NCBI GenBank assembly: GCA_964513365.1
Contig: CAZEMH010000003.1
Coordinates: 1-39,167, forward strand
Length of the DNA: 39,167 nucleotides
Reading direction: 5' to 3'
Source: DAOVIY01 sp964513365
GTDB lineage: Bacteria; Patescibacteriota; Minisyncoccia; UBA6257
Shown: positions 1 through 8,863 of the stretch, one piece after another
Layout of the letters: every line of letters begins with the position of its first letter
Numbering within the stretch: the stretch's first letter is position 1
Program-made: the position numbers and the translations under genes
Notes under the pieces: model-generated
What the model saw: only the letters and a program-made list of their open reading frames with translations
Databases searched by the model: none
What the model was told of the DNA's origin: nothing

Positions 1-1240
1 CTCCATGAGGAGGAACGCCGTATTTAAACGCGTTTATCAAATGACCAAATTTTTCTGCAATATCTTCTGGCTTATGCCCCAATATCTCAAAGATAGTTTT
101 TAATAATTTTGGTTGATGAATTCTTAAAGAACCGCCCCCAATCTCATAACCATTTAAAACAAAATCATATTGGTTGGCAAACGGCTTGCTTGGGTCTTTT
201 TTAATTCTTTCAATCAACTGCTCAATTGTTTCATCTTTTTCTAATTTAGGACTTGTAAATGGATGGTGAACAGCACCCCATTTTTTTTCTTCTTTTTTAA
301 ATTCAAAAAGAGGAAAATCAACAATAAAAGCAAAAGCTAATTCATCTGAATTGTTTTTATCTTTTCTTAAATCTGGCTTATCTGATTTGTACTTTTCAAT
401 TGCTTCCTTGTAAGTAATGCGCGGAAAAGGATATTGCTTAATCTTTTTTTCAGGATAAATTTTTTCAATTAATTGTTTAAATAAATTTTCTATTAAACTT
501 AAAACATCTTCCTGGGTTGGAAAATCCATTTCCAAATCCAATTGAGTAAATTCAGGCTGCCTATCGCCACGCGTATCTTCATCCCTAAAACAACGAGCAA
601 TTTGAAAATATCTTTCAAGGCCAGCTACCATTAAAAGTTGCTTGTATTGCTGCGGACTTTGCGGCAAAGCATAAAATTTTCCAGGTTCTAAGCGAGATGG
701 AACTATGTAATCACGAGCTCCTTCTGGAGTAGATTTAGTTAAAATGGGAGTTTCTACTTCTATAAAACCATTATCAGAAAGAAAATCGCGAATAAACTTG
801 ATTATCTTGTGCCTAAAAATAATATTTTTACTTAAACGCTCACGACGCAAATCCAAATACCTATATTTTAAACGTACTTCTTCTTTAACATCTTTGCCAT
901 CTGTTGATAAATCAAATGGCGGAGTTAAGGCTTCGCTTAATATTTTTAAACCAGTTGCTTCAATCTCTATCTTACCAGTTGGAATTTTAATATTCTCCAT
1001 TGATTTTGGCCTAGCTTTAACAATCCCTTTTATCTCAATGACCCATTCTGTACGAAGTTTATTGCTTAATTCATAGACTTCTTTCTTATCAGGAGAAAAA
1101 ACAACCTGTACTTTATCTGTTCTATCGCGCAAATCAATAAAAATAATCTTCCCGTGGTCTCTACGGGAATCTACCCAGCCATAAAGAGATATTTCTTTAT
1201 CAATTTGTTGTGGCGTATCTTTTATCCAAAGACGGGGCAT
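1..1240 (-). CDS. aspS: Aspartyl-tRNA synthetase, bacterial type, GAD domain absent (3' end off window)
   Basis: Class II synthetase that charges tRNA with aspartate in the cytoplasm. I translated 413 residues from an ATG at 1240 down to the window edge; the C-terminal motif 3 lies outside. Seen: an N-terminal OB-fold anticodon domain (LYGWVDSRRDHG), the motif around TPEGARDYIVPSR (about residues 155-170), QSPQQYKQLLMV, and motif 2 FRDEDTRGDRQPEFTQLDLE. These are bacterial-type AspRS signatures. The odd point is that SDKPDLR (residues 286-292) is followed after about nine linker residues by AFAFIVDFPLFE. In E. coli these two blocks are separated by the GAD insertion domain of roughly 120 residues. 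HHPFTSPK and GYEIGGGSLRIH follow intact, so this looks like a clean domain loss and not a frameshift. It is the last gene of the minus-strand cluster but has its own promoter. Confidence 0.95.
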   Translation of the reverse strand, partial: MPRLWIKDTPQQIDKEISLYGWVDSRRDHGKIIFIDLRDRTDKVQVVFSPDKKEVYELSNKLRTEWVIEIKGIVKARPKSMENIKIPTGKIEIEATGLKILSEALTPPFDLSTDGKDVKEEVRLKYRYLDLRRERLSKNIIFRHKIIKFIRDFLSDNGFIEVETPILTKSTPEGARDYIVPSRLEPGKFYALPQSPQQYKQLLMVAGLERYFQIARCFRDEDTRGDRQPEFTQLDLEMDFPTQEDVLSLIENLFKQLIEKIYPEKKIKQYPFPRITYKEAIEKYKSDKPDLRKDKNNSDELAFAFIVDFPLFEFKKEEKKWGAVHHPFTSPKLEKDETIEQLIERIKKDPSKPFANQYDFVLNGYEIGGGSLRIHQPKLLKTIFEILGHKPEDIAEKFGHLINAFKYGVPPHG

Positions 1241-1271
1241 ATTTTAAATACTTAATGGTTTAATATAATTT

Positions 1272-1300
1272 ATTGTATAATAAAAAACACTATTAGGCAA
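1272..1300 (-). promoter_or_regulatory. Promoter for aspS
   Basis: On the minus strand TTGCCT (1295-1300) and TACAAT (1272-1277) are separated by 17 bases. The predicted start near 1265 leaves a leader of about 25 bases before the aspS ATG at 1240. The -35 box abuts the stop codon of the upstream hydrolase gene. No Shine-Dalgarno sequence is evident. Confidence 0.6.
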
Positions 1301-2119
1301 CTATTTAACCTTAAAACGGATTGTTCCGTCCAAATCAGTGCGAAAAATCTTGGCCCTAATATCTTTTAATCGTTGAACAACATCAGGATGAGGATGCCCG
1401 TATCTATTTTCCCCTACTTCAATAATTGCTATTTGAGGATTAAATTCTTTTAAAAATTGCGTACAAGAAGAGTAGCGAGAACCATGATGCGCTACTTTTA
1501 ATATTCGATTACCCAAACAAGAAATCAAAGGTAAGATTTTCTTTTCCTGAGCAGAACTAATATCCCCAGTAAAAAGAAAACAATTCTTACCAAGAGTTAA
1601 ATTCGCTATTAAACTAAATTTATTAGGATCTTGTTCAGAAGAAACCATTGCTTCTGGATAAATCACCAAAAGATTATCCTCTTTTTCCCAACTCACTTTT
1701 GTACCAGCTATTCCTTTAATTATCAAGACATCTTTCTTTTCTAATTCTTGAAGTAATTTTTGAAACGAAGAATCAGGATAAGATAAATTATTAAGCATTA
1801 CTGCCCTAACTTTGTATCTTTCCAATATATCAAACAAACCACTAAAATGGTCTTTATTAGGATGTGAAAGAACAAACAAATCAATTGTTCTATCATAAAA
1901 AGACAAGGATTTATCTAATTCAGAAAGAATTTTCGCGTCAGGACCAGCATCAATTAAAATATTGCCAGCTGGAATCTGAATAAGCTCTGCGTCACCCTGA
2001 CCAACAGATAAAAAACTCACTTTACCCTTAGAACTACACAAAAAATCAAAAATAATCCAATAAGAAAAAATATTGACAGAAATTAATAACAATAGAAGAT
2101 ATAAAAGAGATTTTTTCAT
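1301..2119 (-). CDS. ComEC-type metallo-beta-lactamase-fold hydrolase (detached ComEC C-terminal domain)
   Basis: 272 residues. One N-terminal membrane segment (about 5-25) anchors a metallo-beta-lactamase fold. Seen: FLSVGQGDAELIQ and ILIDAGPD at the start of the domain, the metal motif SHPNKDH (H86, D90, H91), the FTGD segment (about 185) and AHHGS (about 213). These are the hallmarks of the extracytoplasmic hydrolase domain of ComEC/Rec2, the DNA-uptake channel. In that system it is thought to act on the non-transported DNA strand. It starts 5 bases after the stop of the membrane-channel gene, so the two probably work together as a split ComEC. HPNKDH differs slightly from the more usual HPDADH, but the metal-binding His and Asp positions are kept. 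Confidence 0.88.
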   Translation of the reverse strand: MKKSLLYLLLLLISVNIFSYWIIFDFLCSSKGKVSFLSVGQGDAELIQIPAGNILIDAGPDAKILSELDKSLSFYDRTIDLFVLSHPNKDHFSGLFDILERYKVRAVMLNNLSYPDSSFQKLLQELEKKDVLIIKGIAGTKVSWEKEDNLLVIYPEAMVSSEQDPNKFSLIANLTLGKNCFLFTGDISSAQEKKILPLISCLGNRILKVAHHGSRYSSCTQFLKEFNPQIAIIEVGENRYGHPHPDVVQRLKDIRAKIFRTDLDGTIRFKVK

Positions 2120-2124
2120 AACAA

Positions 2125-3513
2125 TTAATGTTTTTTATAGATATAAGAGAAAAGAAAAATATAGTAAGGAATAATAAGCCAATGTAAAATAGATGGAACA
2201 TAAATCTGCGACCAAGACAAAGAAGAAAATAATGAGACAACTTTTAAAAAATAAATGAGAATTAAATTCAGCAACGCCCCTAGAAAAAGCCCAAAAGGAT
2301 AAAATAACAAAGAAAAGATTGCAACAATTGCCCCGCCCATCATTATTAAAGGAACAAATGGAAGAATTAAAAGATTGGTAATTGGAGAAACTAAAGAAAA
2401 AACCTGGGTTTTAAAGATAATCCAAGGTATAACGAATGTTAAAGCTGAAAACGTAGAAAGAAGAGTCTCTCTAATGATCTGGCCTTTTCTATTAAACCAA
2501 TCCTGCTGCCAAAATTCACTTTCTTTCCATATAGGATAAAGAAAAATTATTCCAGCCGTAGCTAAAAATGAAAGCTGGAAACCTAAATCCCAAAAAAGAA
2601 TCAAAGGATTTAGCCAAACCATTACCACGGCAGCTAAAAGCAAAGCATTAAAAGAATTATAAAGACGAAAACTAAAACGGGATAAAACCAATAAAAATGC
2701 CATAATAGCAGCCCGAATAATAGAAGGGGTTAGGCCCACCATAAAAGCAAAGCATAATAGAAACAAAGAGGAAAAAACAAAATTAACAGAATTACTCATA
2801 CATAAAATATCAAGAAAACCAGAAAGTGCTTTTGTTATTATTGATAAATGTAACCCAGAAGCAACAATAACATGAGATAAACCACATTTTCTTATCTGTT
2901 TTTCCAAAAGAGATGTTAAATTATTCTTAGCTCCGAACATCAAACTAACAAGAAGGCTTGATTGTGGTTCAGGAATTATCTTTTGTAAAGAATTTACAAT
3001 TTTATTTTTTATTAACAGGGATATTTTTCTCAGAGAAAACTTAGCTGGAGAAAGAAGCTTTATGGAAGGGTAACTCATTCTCCCAGAAACAACTGCAGAA
3101 TTATACGAACGAAAGCCAGCAAAAGGCTTAACTGTTCCTTTGATATTTATAATATCCCCGTAATAGTGACGTGGATATCTGTCTGTATAAATAACAATTT
3201 TTGGAATAACAATCCTTTGATAATTTTCTTTTAAAACAGGTTCTGCAATAATTTGAGCATTAATTTCTATTTGAGCTTCCTTAGTAATTGCAGTGTCCTT
3301 TAATTGTCCAAAAACAAAAGAATATCGGAATCCCCCTAATAATAAACTCAATAAAATTAAAACAATAAGCTTTTTTCTTTTAAAAAAAAGATAAGCACAA
3401 ATTAAAAAAGAAAAAAAGAAAACAATAGATAAAGAAAAGTAATAAGATAAAACTACACCAATTAAAAAAGACGCCCCGCATTCTCGAAAGACTCTTGAAG
3501 GAGAGGGCGTCAT
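2125..3513 (-). CDS. comEC: ComEC/Rec2 competence membrane channel (N-terminal and core domains only)
   Basis: 462 residues, rich in membrane segments. Two hydrophobic helices near the N-terminus (about 12-58) are followed by a soluble OB-like stretch of about 100 residues (roughly 75-155). The multi-span competence domain then begins near CGLSHVIVASGLHLSIITK, a motif characteristic of ComEC. In the full-length family this protein forms the inner-membrane pore for single-stranded DNA entry during natural transformation. The hydrolase domain that normally forms its C-terminus is encoded by the next gene downstream. The start overlaps the nrdG stop as ATGA (3510-3513), which suggests translational coupling. 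Pili and ComEA-like partners would have to lie elsewhere in the genome. Confidence 0.9.
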   Translation of the reverse strand: MTPSPSRVFRECGASFLIGVVLSYYFSLSIVFFFSFLICAYLFFKRKKLIVLILLSLLLGGFRYSFVFGQLKDTAITKEAQIEINAQIIAEPVLKENYQRIVIPKIVIYTDRYPRHYYGDIINIKGTVKPFAGFRSYNSAVVSGRMSYPSIKLLSPAKFSLRKISLLIKNKIVNSLQKIIPEPQSSLLVSLMFGAKNNLTSLLEKQIRKCGLSHVIVASGLHLSIITKALSGFLDILCMSNSVNFVFSSLFLLCFAFMVGLTPSIIRAAIMAFLLVLSRFSFRLYNSFNALLLAAVVMVWLNPLILFWDLGFQLSFLATAGIIFLYPIWKESEFWQQDWFNRKGQIIRETLLSTFSALTFVIPWIIFKTQVFSLVSPITNLLILPFVPLIMMGGAIVAIFSLLFYPFGLFLGALLNLILIYFLKVVSLFSSLSWSQIYVPSILHWLIIPYYIFLFSYIYKKH

Positions 3514-4205
3514 CTTATATCACATTTAGAAAAATATGGTTTTATTTTTTTTAATATGTTTTTTATCCTTTGTTCTGACCACGGTTGAAGATTTTTAAAT
3601 TTTTCATTTAAAACCTTGTTATTTTTGAAACGCTGAAGAAAATAACGAGGAGCAAATTGTATCCAGTTAACAATAGCTAAAATATCCTGTTCTTCTAAAA
3701 TATTGGGGGCTAAAGTTGTTCTAAATTCATAATCAACCTTATCCTGTTTTAATAATTCTATACTTTTATCAATATTATCCACAATATTTTCATCCTCAAT
3801 AAAAAGCTCGTATTTTTGCTTTGGTGCTTTTATATCCATTGCAATATAATCTATTAATTTCCCTTCAATTAAACTATTTAAAACATTTGGGCAAGAACCA
3901 TTTGTATCCAATTTTACTAAAAAACCTAGATCCTTTACTTTTTTTATAAAATCTATTAGGTCAGATTGAATTGTAGGTTCTCCGCCAGTAATACATACTC
4001 CTTCTAATAATTTTTGACGTTCTTCTAAAAACTCAAGAATTTCTTTTTCTGTAATTTTTGGTTGTTTTTTAATTAATTCTGGCAAAACTAATTCTGGATT
4101 ATGGCAATATGGACAACGAAAATTACAGCCAGCAGTAAAAATAGTAGCTGCCACCTTTCCTGGATAATCAACTAAAGTTGTTTTTTGTAATCCACCAAAC
4201 AGCAT
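3510..4205 (-). CDS. nrdG: Anaerobic ribonucleotide reductase activating protein (radical SAM)
   Basis: 231 residues. The radical-SAM cluster motif CNFRCPYC (C27, C31, C34) sits after the opening LQKTTLVDYPGKVAATIFTAG, which is typical of NrdG/PflA-like activases. TGGEPT (about 97-102) is the SAM-binding GGE motif. NrdG uses a 4Fe-4S cluster and S-adenosylmethionine to create the glycyl radical on NrdD. nrdD ends three bases upstream of this ATG, so activase and substrate enzyme are co-transcribed and probably translationally coupled. The product is cytoplasmic and oxygen-sensitive. Confidence 0.94.
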   Translation of the reverse strand: MLFGGLQKTTLVDYPGKVAATIFTAGCNFRCPYCHNPELVLPELIKKQPKITEKEILEFLEERQKLLEGVCITGGEPTIQSDLIDFIKKVKDLGFLVKLDTNGSCPNVLNSLIEGKLIDYIAMDIKAPKQKYELFIEDENIVDNIDKSIELLKQDKVDYEFRTTLAPNILEEQDILAIVNWIQFAPRYFLQRFKNNKVLNEKFKNLQPWSEQRIKNILKKIKPYFSKCDIR

Positions 4206-4208
4206 AAT

Positions 4209-6320
4209 TTATATTTTAAAAGTAGAGCGTTCTTTAAATTCTTCCTGTTTTCCTTTATGCCATTGCTGTACAGGGCGCAAATACCCAACAATTCTAGAAT
4301 ATACCTCACATGGCTGCTCTATTGTGCATTTTGGGCAAATAAAATGTTCCCCTTCTATATACCCATGAATAGGACAAATAGAAAAAGTAGGAGTTAAAGT
4401 AAAGTATGGCAAACGGAATTTTTCAAAAACAATTTTAATTAAAGATTTTACTGATTTAGGATCAGATACTGCCTCACCCAAAAAAGCATGAAAAACCGTG
4501 CCACCGGTATATTTTGTCTGTAATAGATCTTGTAATTTTAAAGCTTCAAATAAATCATCTGTATAATTTACAGGCAATTGGGTTGAATTTGTATAATAAG
4601 GTTCCTCCTCGCCTGCAGTAATAATATCAGGATATTTTTTCTTGTCTTGTAATGCCAGGCGATAAGATGTACCTTCAGCAGGAGTTGCTTCCAAATTATA
4701 CAGATTTCCAGTTTCCTTTTGATATTCTACTAACCTATCCCTCATAAAATCCAGTGCTTCAGTAGTAAACTTGATTCCTTTTTTATTCCCTATATTTATT
4801 CCTAGAAAATTAAGAAGCGCTTCATTCATTCCAATTAATCCAATTGTTGAAAAATGATTTCCCCAATAACAACCTCTCATCTTTTTTACTCCACTTAAAT
4901 AATGTTTCGCATAAGGATAAAGTCCTTTTTCTGTCCAGTCTTCTAAAACTTTTCTTTTTATTTCCAAACTAACTTTTGCCAAATCCATCAAATCAGCCAA
5001 TCTCTGGAAAAATTCTTTTTTTGTTTTTGATAAATAAGCTAATCGAGGCATATTAATGGTTATTACGCCAATACTGCCTGTTAAAGGCGCCGCTCCAAAC
5101 AATCCGCCTCCTCTTTTATAAAGTTCCCTGTTATCCAACCTAAGACGACAGCACATCGAACGCGCGTCATTAGGGCTCATATCAGAATTAATAAAATTTG
5201 AGAAATATGGGATGCCATATTTTGCCGTCATTTTCCAAATTCCATCATAAACTGCATTATTCCAATCAAAATCTTTTGTAATATTGTACGTAGGAATAGG
5301 AAAAGTAAAAACTCTACCGCTAGCATCTCCTTCCGAATAAACCTCGCAAAGCGCCTGATTGAGCATATCCATTTCCCCTTGAAACTCTCTGTAAGTTTCT
5401 TTCTGGGACTGACCACCAATTATTACAGGTAAATCCTTAAAATAATTTGGAACTTTTAAATCCAAAGTAATATTTTCAAAAGGCGTTTGAAAACCGACCC
5501 TCGTTGGAACATTGCAATTGAAAAGAAATTCCTGTAGAGATTGTTTTACTTCTTTATAAGTTAAATTATCATAACGAATAAAAGGTGCTAATAAAGTGTC
5601 AAAATTCGAAAAAGCCTGAGCGCCAGCTCCTTCTCCTTGTAATGTATAGAAAAAATTAACTATTTGCCCTAAAGCAGAACGAAAATGTTTTGCAGGTTTT
5701 GATTGAATTTTTCCAAAAACTCCACCAAATCCTTTTAAAAGAAGATCGTATAAATCCCATCCGCAACAATAAGTGGCTAGAATATCTAAATTATGAATAT
5801 GGAAATCTCCGCTTTCAGCTGCTTTTCTAACTTCTGGCGGATAAATTCTTCTTAACCAATATTTTTTTGCCACATAAGCAGAAACATAATGATTTAACCC
5901 CTGCAAAGAAAAGGCCATATTGCTATTCTCTTTCACTTCCCAATCTTTTTCTTTTAAATACTCGTCAACTAAACTTATAGCTTCGCCAGTAACTATGCGG
6001 CTTTCTCTTAATTCTTTTCGCTGTTCACGATACAAAATGTATGCTTTTGATGTTTCTACTAAATTTTCTAAAATTAAAACTTCTTCAACAACATCTTGAA
6101 TTTGTTCTACATCAGGAATTTCTTCTTTTTTAAATCTTCTGTTCAAAATTTTTACCACACGAGAACATAATTGCCGTGATAAAACTTTGCCTCCTTCATC
6201 AGTTGCTGTTAAAGCTTTATAAATAACTTCCTCTATCTTCTTTTTATCAAAAAGAACAATATCCCCTGTTCTTTTTTTAACATGTTTAATATGATTTATA
6301 AATTTTCTTTTAGGGGACAT
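4209..6320 (-). CDS. nrdD: Anaerobic (class III) ribonucleoside-triphosphate reductase
   Basis: 703 residues. Makes deoxyribonucleotides from NTPs under anoxia with a glycyl radical. An ATP-cone regulatory domain covers about residues 15-105, starting at TGDIVLFDKKKIEEVI. The catalytic barrel carries a CC pair at 185-186 (ATYCCGWDL) and a second in SMCCRLRL, candidates for the thiyl-radical and partner cysteines. Near the C-terminus is a zinc site of C-x2-H and C-x2-C type (C649, H652, C662, C665). The radical loop RIVGYLRPVQQW places the glycyl-radical residue at G679, 24 residues from the end, as usual in the family. No class I or II reductase is in the window. No NrdR-box palindrome was recognised in the 69 bases upstream. 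Confidence 0.96.
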   Translation of the reverse strand: MSPKRKFINHIKHVKKRTGDIVLFDKKKIEEVIYKALTATDEGGKVLSRQLCSRVVKILNRRFKKEEIPDVEQIQDVVEEVLILENLVETSKAYILYREQRKELRESRIVTGEAISLVDEYLKEKDWEVKENSNMAFSLQGLNHYVSAYVAKKYWLRRIYPPEVRKAAESGDFHIHNLDILATYCCGWDLYDLLLKGFGGVFGKIQSKPAKHFRSALGQIVNFFYTLQGEGAGAQAFSNFDTLLAPFIRYDNLTYKEVKQSLQEFLFNCNVPTRVGFQTPFENITLDLKVPNYFKDLPVIIGGQSQKETYREFQGEMDMLNQALCEVYSEGDASGRVFTFPIPTYNITKDFDWNNAVYDGIWKMTAKYGIPYFSNFINSDMSPNDARSMCCRLRLDNRELYKRGGGLFGAAPLTGSIGVITINMPRLAYLSKTKKEFFQRLADLMDLAKVSLEIKRKVLEDWTEKGLYPYAKHYLSGVKKMRGCYWGNHFSTIGLIGMNEALLNFLGINIGNKKGIKFTTEALDFMRDRLVEYQKETGNLYNLEATPAEGTSYRLALQDKKKYPDIITAGEEEPYYTNSTQLPVNYTDDLFEALKLQDLLQTKYTGGTVFHAFLGEAVSDPKSVKSLIKIVFEKFRLPYFTLTPTFSICPIHGYIEGEHFICPKCTIEQPCEVYSRIVGYLRPVQQWHKGKQEEFKERSTFKI

Positions 6321-6389
6321 ATTGAAATAAAATTAATATGAATAATAAACAACAACAAAAAATTTACTAATTTGTTATTTATTTCTTAT

Positions 6390-7616
6390 TTATTCTTCCT
6401 CATTATCTTTTGTCTTTTTTCTTCGAAGAAAAGCAGGTATTTCAAGTTCTTTTTTTTCTTCAGTTTTCTCTTTTTGCTCTTCTTCATTAACAGGAATTTT
6501 TACTTCTAGTGGTAAAGCCCGGCTTGTCTCCCTAAATTCTTCTCCAAAACCTCCTGCTATGACAGTAACTTTTACTTCTCCTTTCCTAAGATCATTATCA
6601 AAACTAGCTCCAAATACTACCTGTGCATCTTTTGCTATAGATTGAGTAATAGTTCTTGCTGCATCATGAATTTCTACTAATGATATATCCTTTCCTCCAG
6701 CAACATTGAAAAGAACGCGCCTTGCTCCATCTATAGAAACATCTAATAGTGGAGAAGAGATAGCTAATTGCGCGGCTTTTTTTGCCCGTTCCTGTCCTTT
6801 TGCTCTTCCTATTCCCAATAAAGTACTCCCTGCCTCAGTCAAAATTGTCCTTAAATTTGCAAAATCTAAATTTATTAAACCAGGATAAGCAATTAAATTA
6901 ACCATTCCTTCCACTCCTTGTTTTAAGACATCATCTACTTTAACAAAAGCCTCAAGGACTGGAGTTTTTTCATCAATAATATTAAAAACTCTGTCATTAG
7001 GAATAGTCACTAGAGCGTCAACTTCATTAAAAAGCCTATCCCACGCATCATCAGCAATTTCCAACCTTCTTTCTCCCTCAAAAACAAATGGTTTTGTTAC
7101 TACTGCTATTACTAAAGCGCCTGATTGTTTTGCTAAATTTGCAACAATGGGCGAAGCTCCAGAACCAGTTCCCCCACCTAATCCGCATGTAAGAAATAAT
7201 AAATCAGCTCCTTGGACTGCTTGATTTATTTCTTCAACACTTTCTTCTGCAGCTTCTCTTCCTCTAGTTGGATCCATTCCAGCTCCTAATCCACGACAAA
7301 CTTCTTTTCCTATCTGTAATTTAATATCTGATTTTGTACTATGCAAACCTTGGATATCAGTATTAATTGCAATAAATTCAACTCCTTCAATTCTTTTTTC
7401 CTTCATCCGTGTTACCACGTTGCCTCCAGCTCCTCCTACCCCTATTATCTTGATTCGAATATTTTTAGTAAGAAAATTTTTTTTCTCTTCTTTCTTCTTT
7501 TTCTGCAATTTTAATTTCTTAATTGGTTTCTGAACCAATTTTTGCTTTAACAATTTTTTCTTTGGCGTTACTTTTGACTTTTTGTTCAATTTTTTAATTT
7601 TTTGTTTTTTCTTCAT
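6390..7616 (-). CDS. ftsZ: Cell division GTPase FtsZ with a lysine-rich N-terminal extension
   Basis: 408 residues. Tubulin-like GTPase that forms the division ring. Seen: GVGGAGGN (59-66), the tubulin signature GGGTGSG (147-153), the NDRVFNIIDE T7-loop region, and a C-terminal peptide EIPAFLRRK that matches the conserved tail binding FtsA. Unusual: about 50 residues precede the GTPase core, and 24 of the first 46 are lysine. There is no other Met in this stretch, so a shorter start is not obvious. A short acidic linker of about 25 residues precedes the tail peptide. It lies directly downstream of ftsA (35-base gap), the classic order, and upstream of nrdD. Confidence 0.96.
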   Translation of the reverse strand: MKKKQKIKKLNKKSKVTPKKKLLKQKLVQKPIKKLKLQKKKKEEKKNFLTKNIRIKIIGVGGAGGNVVTRMKEKRIEGVEFIAINTDIQGLHSTKSDIKLQIGKEVCRGLGAGMDPTRGREAAEESVEEINQAVQGADLLFLTCGLGGGTGSGASPIVANLAKQSGALVIAVVTKPFVFEGERRLEIADDAWDRLFNEVDALVTIPNDRVFNIIDEKTPVLEAFVKVDDVLKQGVEGMVNLIAYPGLINLDFANLRTILTEAGSTLLGIGRAKGQERAKKAAQLAISSPLLDVSIDGARRVLFNVAGGKDISLVEIHDAARTITQSIAKDAQVVFGASFDNDLRKGEVKVTVIAGGFGEEFRETSRALPLEVKIPVNEEEQKEKTEEKKELEIPAFLRRKKTKDNEEE

Positions 7617-7651
7617 AAATACTTAATTTATTCTTCTGGAAATAGAATTTA

Positions 7652-8854
7652 TTAAAATTTATTAAAAAAATTAGAAATTTTTTCAAGAATGCCAGGTACT
7701 GGCATTGGACCATTTTTACTCTCTAAGATTAAATTAAGCAATCCCAATACAGGAACAAAAGATAAATCAGGATTTTCTCTATACCATTCAATATCTGGAT
7801 TGGCTAATCTTACAGGAAGCTTAAATTTTTCTTTAGCTAATTCAGCAATAAAAGGTATTTTAGCTCCTCCGCCATAAAGAATCACGCCTCCGGGAAGTTT
7901 TCCAAAACGTTCAATTTCTTTTAACCTATCTGCAACTAAATCAAAGATTTCTGATAAACGAGCTTCTATAATCTCTGCTAAAAATTTCTTGCTTATCTTT
8001 TCATTAGATTCACCTTCTTCAAAATAAACACTCAAGTCTATATTTTCATTCTTTCCAACTTTTTTCCTGGTCGCCACACCTTCATTAACTTTTATTTTTT
8101 CTGCAATATCGATATATGTTTTTAAACCTACTGCAATATCATTTGTTATACTATCTCCTCCAATGGGAAACACTTGCAAATCTAATATTTCATCATCTTC
8201 ATAAACACAAGCGCTAGTAGTACCAGCGCCTAAGTCTAGAGCTATTGCCCCTAAATCTTTATCTTGGTCAGTAAGAGCAATTTCTGCTCCTGCAAATGGT
8301 AAAACAATTTTTGAATTAAATTTCAGATTAACCATTTCACCTAAACGATCAATATAGCTGATATTAGGAGTAAATGCATCAATTAAAAGACATTCTGTTT
8401 CAATTTTTAATCCCTTCATTCCTACTGGATCTTTTACTTTGGCAACTCCATCAACAATATAATTTCTTGAAACAGTTTGAACTAAAGTTCTGTTGGGTGG
8501 AAGCGCAAAAGCTTGAGCAGCTTTATCAGCCCTTTCTTTGTCTTCTTCAGTAATTTCCTGATCAGGCCGCGAAACTACGGCTACGCCTTTAGAAAGACGG
8601 GTTTTTAAATTAGGGCCTCCTATTCCTACAATAGAATTTTTAAAATGGATATTTTTTAGCATTCCCTCAATTTCCGCAACTAGATTATCCAACTCTTCTG
8701 CTGTTTCTTCCAAGTTTACAAGTTCTCCTTTTTTAATGCCGCGGGATTTTCTATGGCCCGGCAAAACAACACTCCAATTATCAGAATCTTCTTTGCCAAC
8801 CAAAGCTTTTATATCAAAAGTGCCTAAATCTATTGCTAAAATATGAGAACGCAT
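7652..8854 (-). CDS. ftsA: Cell division protein FtsA (actin-like FtsZ membrane tether)
   Basis: 400 residues. Actin/Hsp70-fold ATPase that links FtsZ to the membrane. Seen: phosphate-1 loop ILAIDLGTFDIKALVG at the N-terminus, the SHS2/1C region after about residue 80, phosphate-2 loop AIALDLGAGTTSACV (about 208-222), and the adenosine motif GGVILYGGGAKIP near 335. The last residues, GILEKISNFFNKF, form a short amphipathic helix expected to insert in the membrane. It sits between ybeY (9-base gap) and ftsZ, and the FtsZ tail peptide is present to bind it. Confidence 0.95.
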   Translation of the reverse strand: MRSHILAIDLGTFDIKALVGKEDSDNWSVVLPGHRKSRGIKKGELVNLEETAEELDNLVAEIEGMLKNIHFKNSIVGIGGPNLKTRLSKGVAVVSRPDQEITEEDKERADKAAQAFALPPNRTLVQTVSRNYIVDGVAKVKDPVGMKGLKIETECLLIDAFTPNISYIDRLGEMVNLKFNSKIVLPFAGAEIALTDQDKDLGAIALDLGAGTTSACVYEDDEILDLQVFPIGGDSITNDIAVGLKTYIDIAEKIKVNEGVATRKKVGKNENIDLSVYFEEGESNEKISKKFLAEIIEARLSEIFDLVADRLKEIERFGKLPGGVILYGGGAKIPFIAELAKEKFKLPVRLANPDIEWYRENPDLSFVPVLGLLNLILESKNGPMPVPGILEKISNFFNKF

Positions 8855-8863
8855 ATTTACTAA

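Noticed and set aside
744..1076. 110-codon plus-strand open frame
   Set aside because: Fully antisense to the well-supported aspS. Its sequence looks like a shadow with no recognisable domain.
3510..3512. UGA read as glycine, as in some Patescibacteria
   Set aside because: UGA closes nrdG, trmD, nusB and infC exactly at the expected C-termini, so it acts as stop here.
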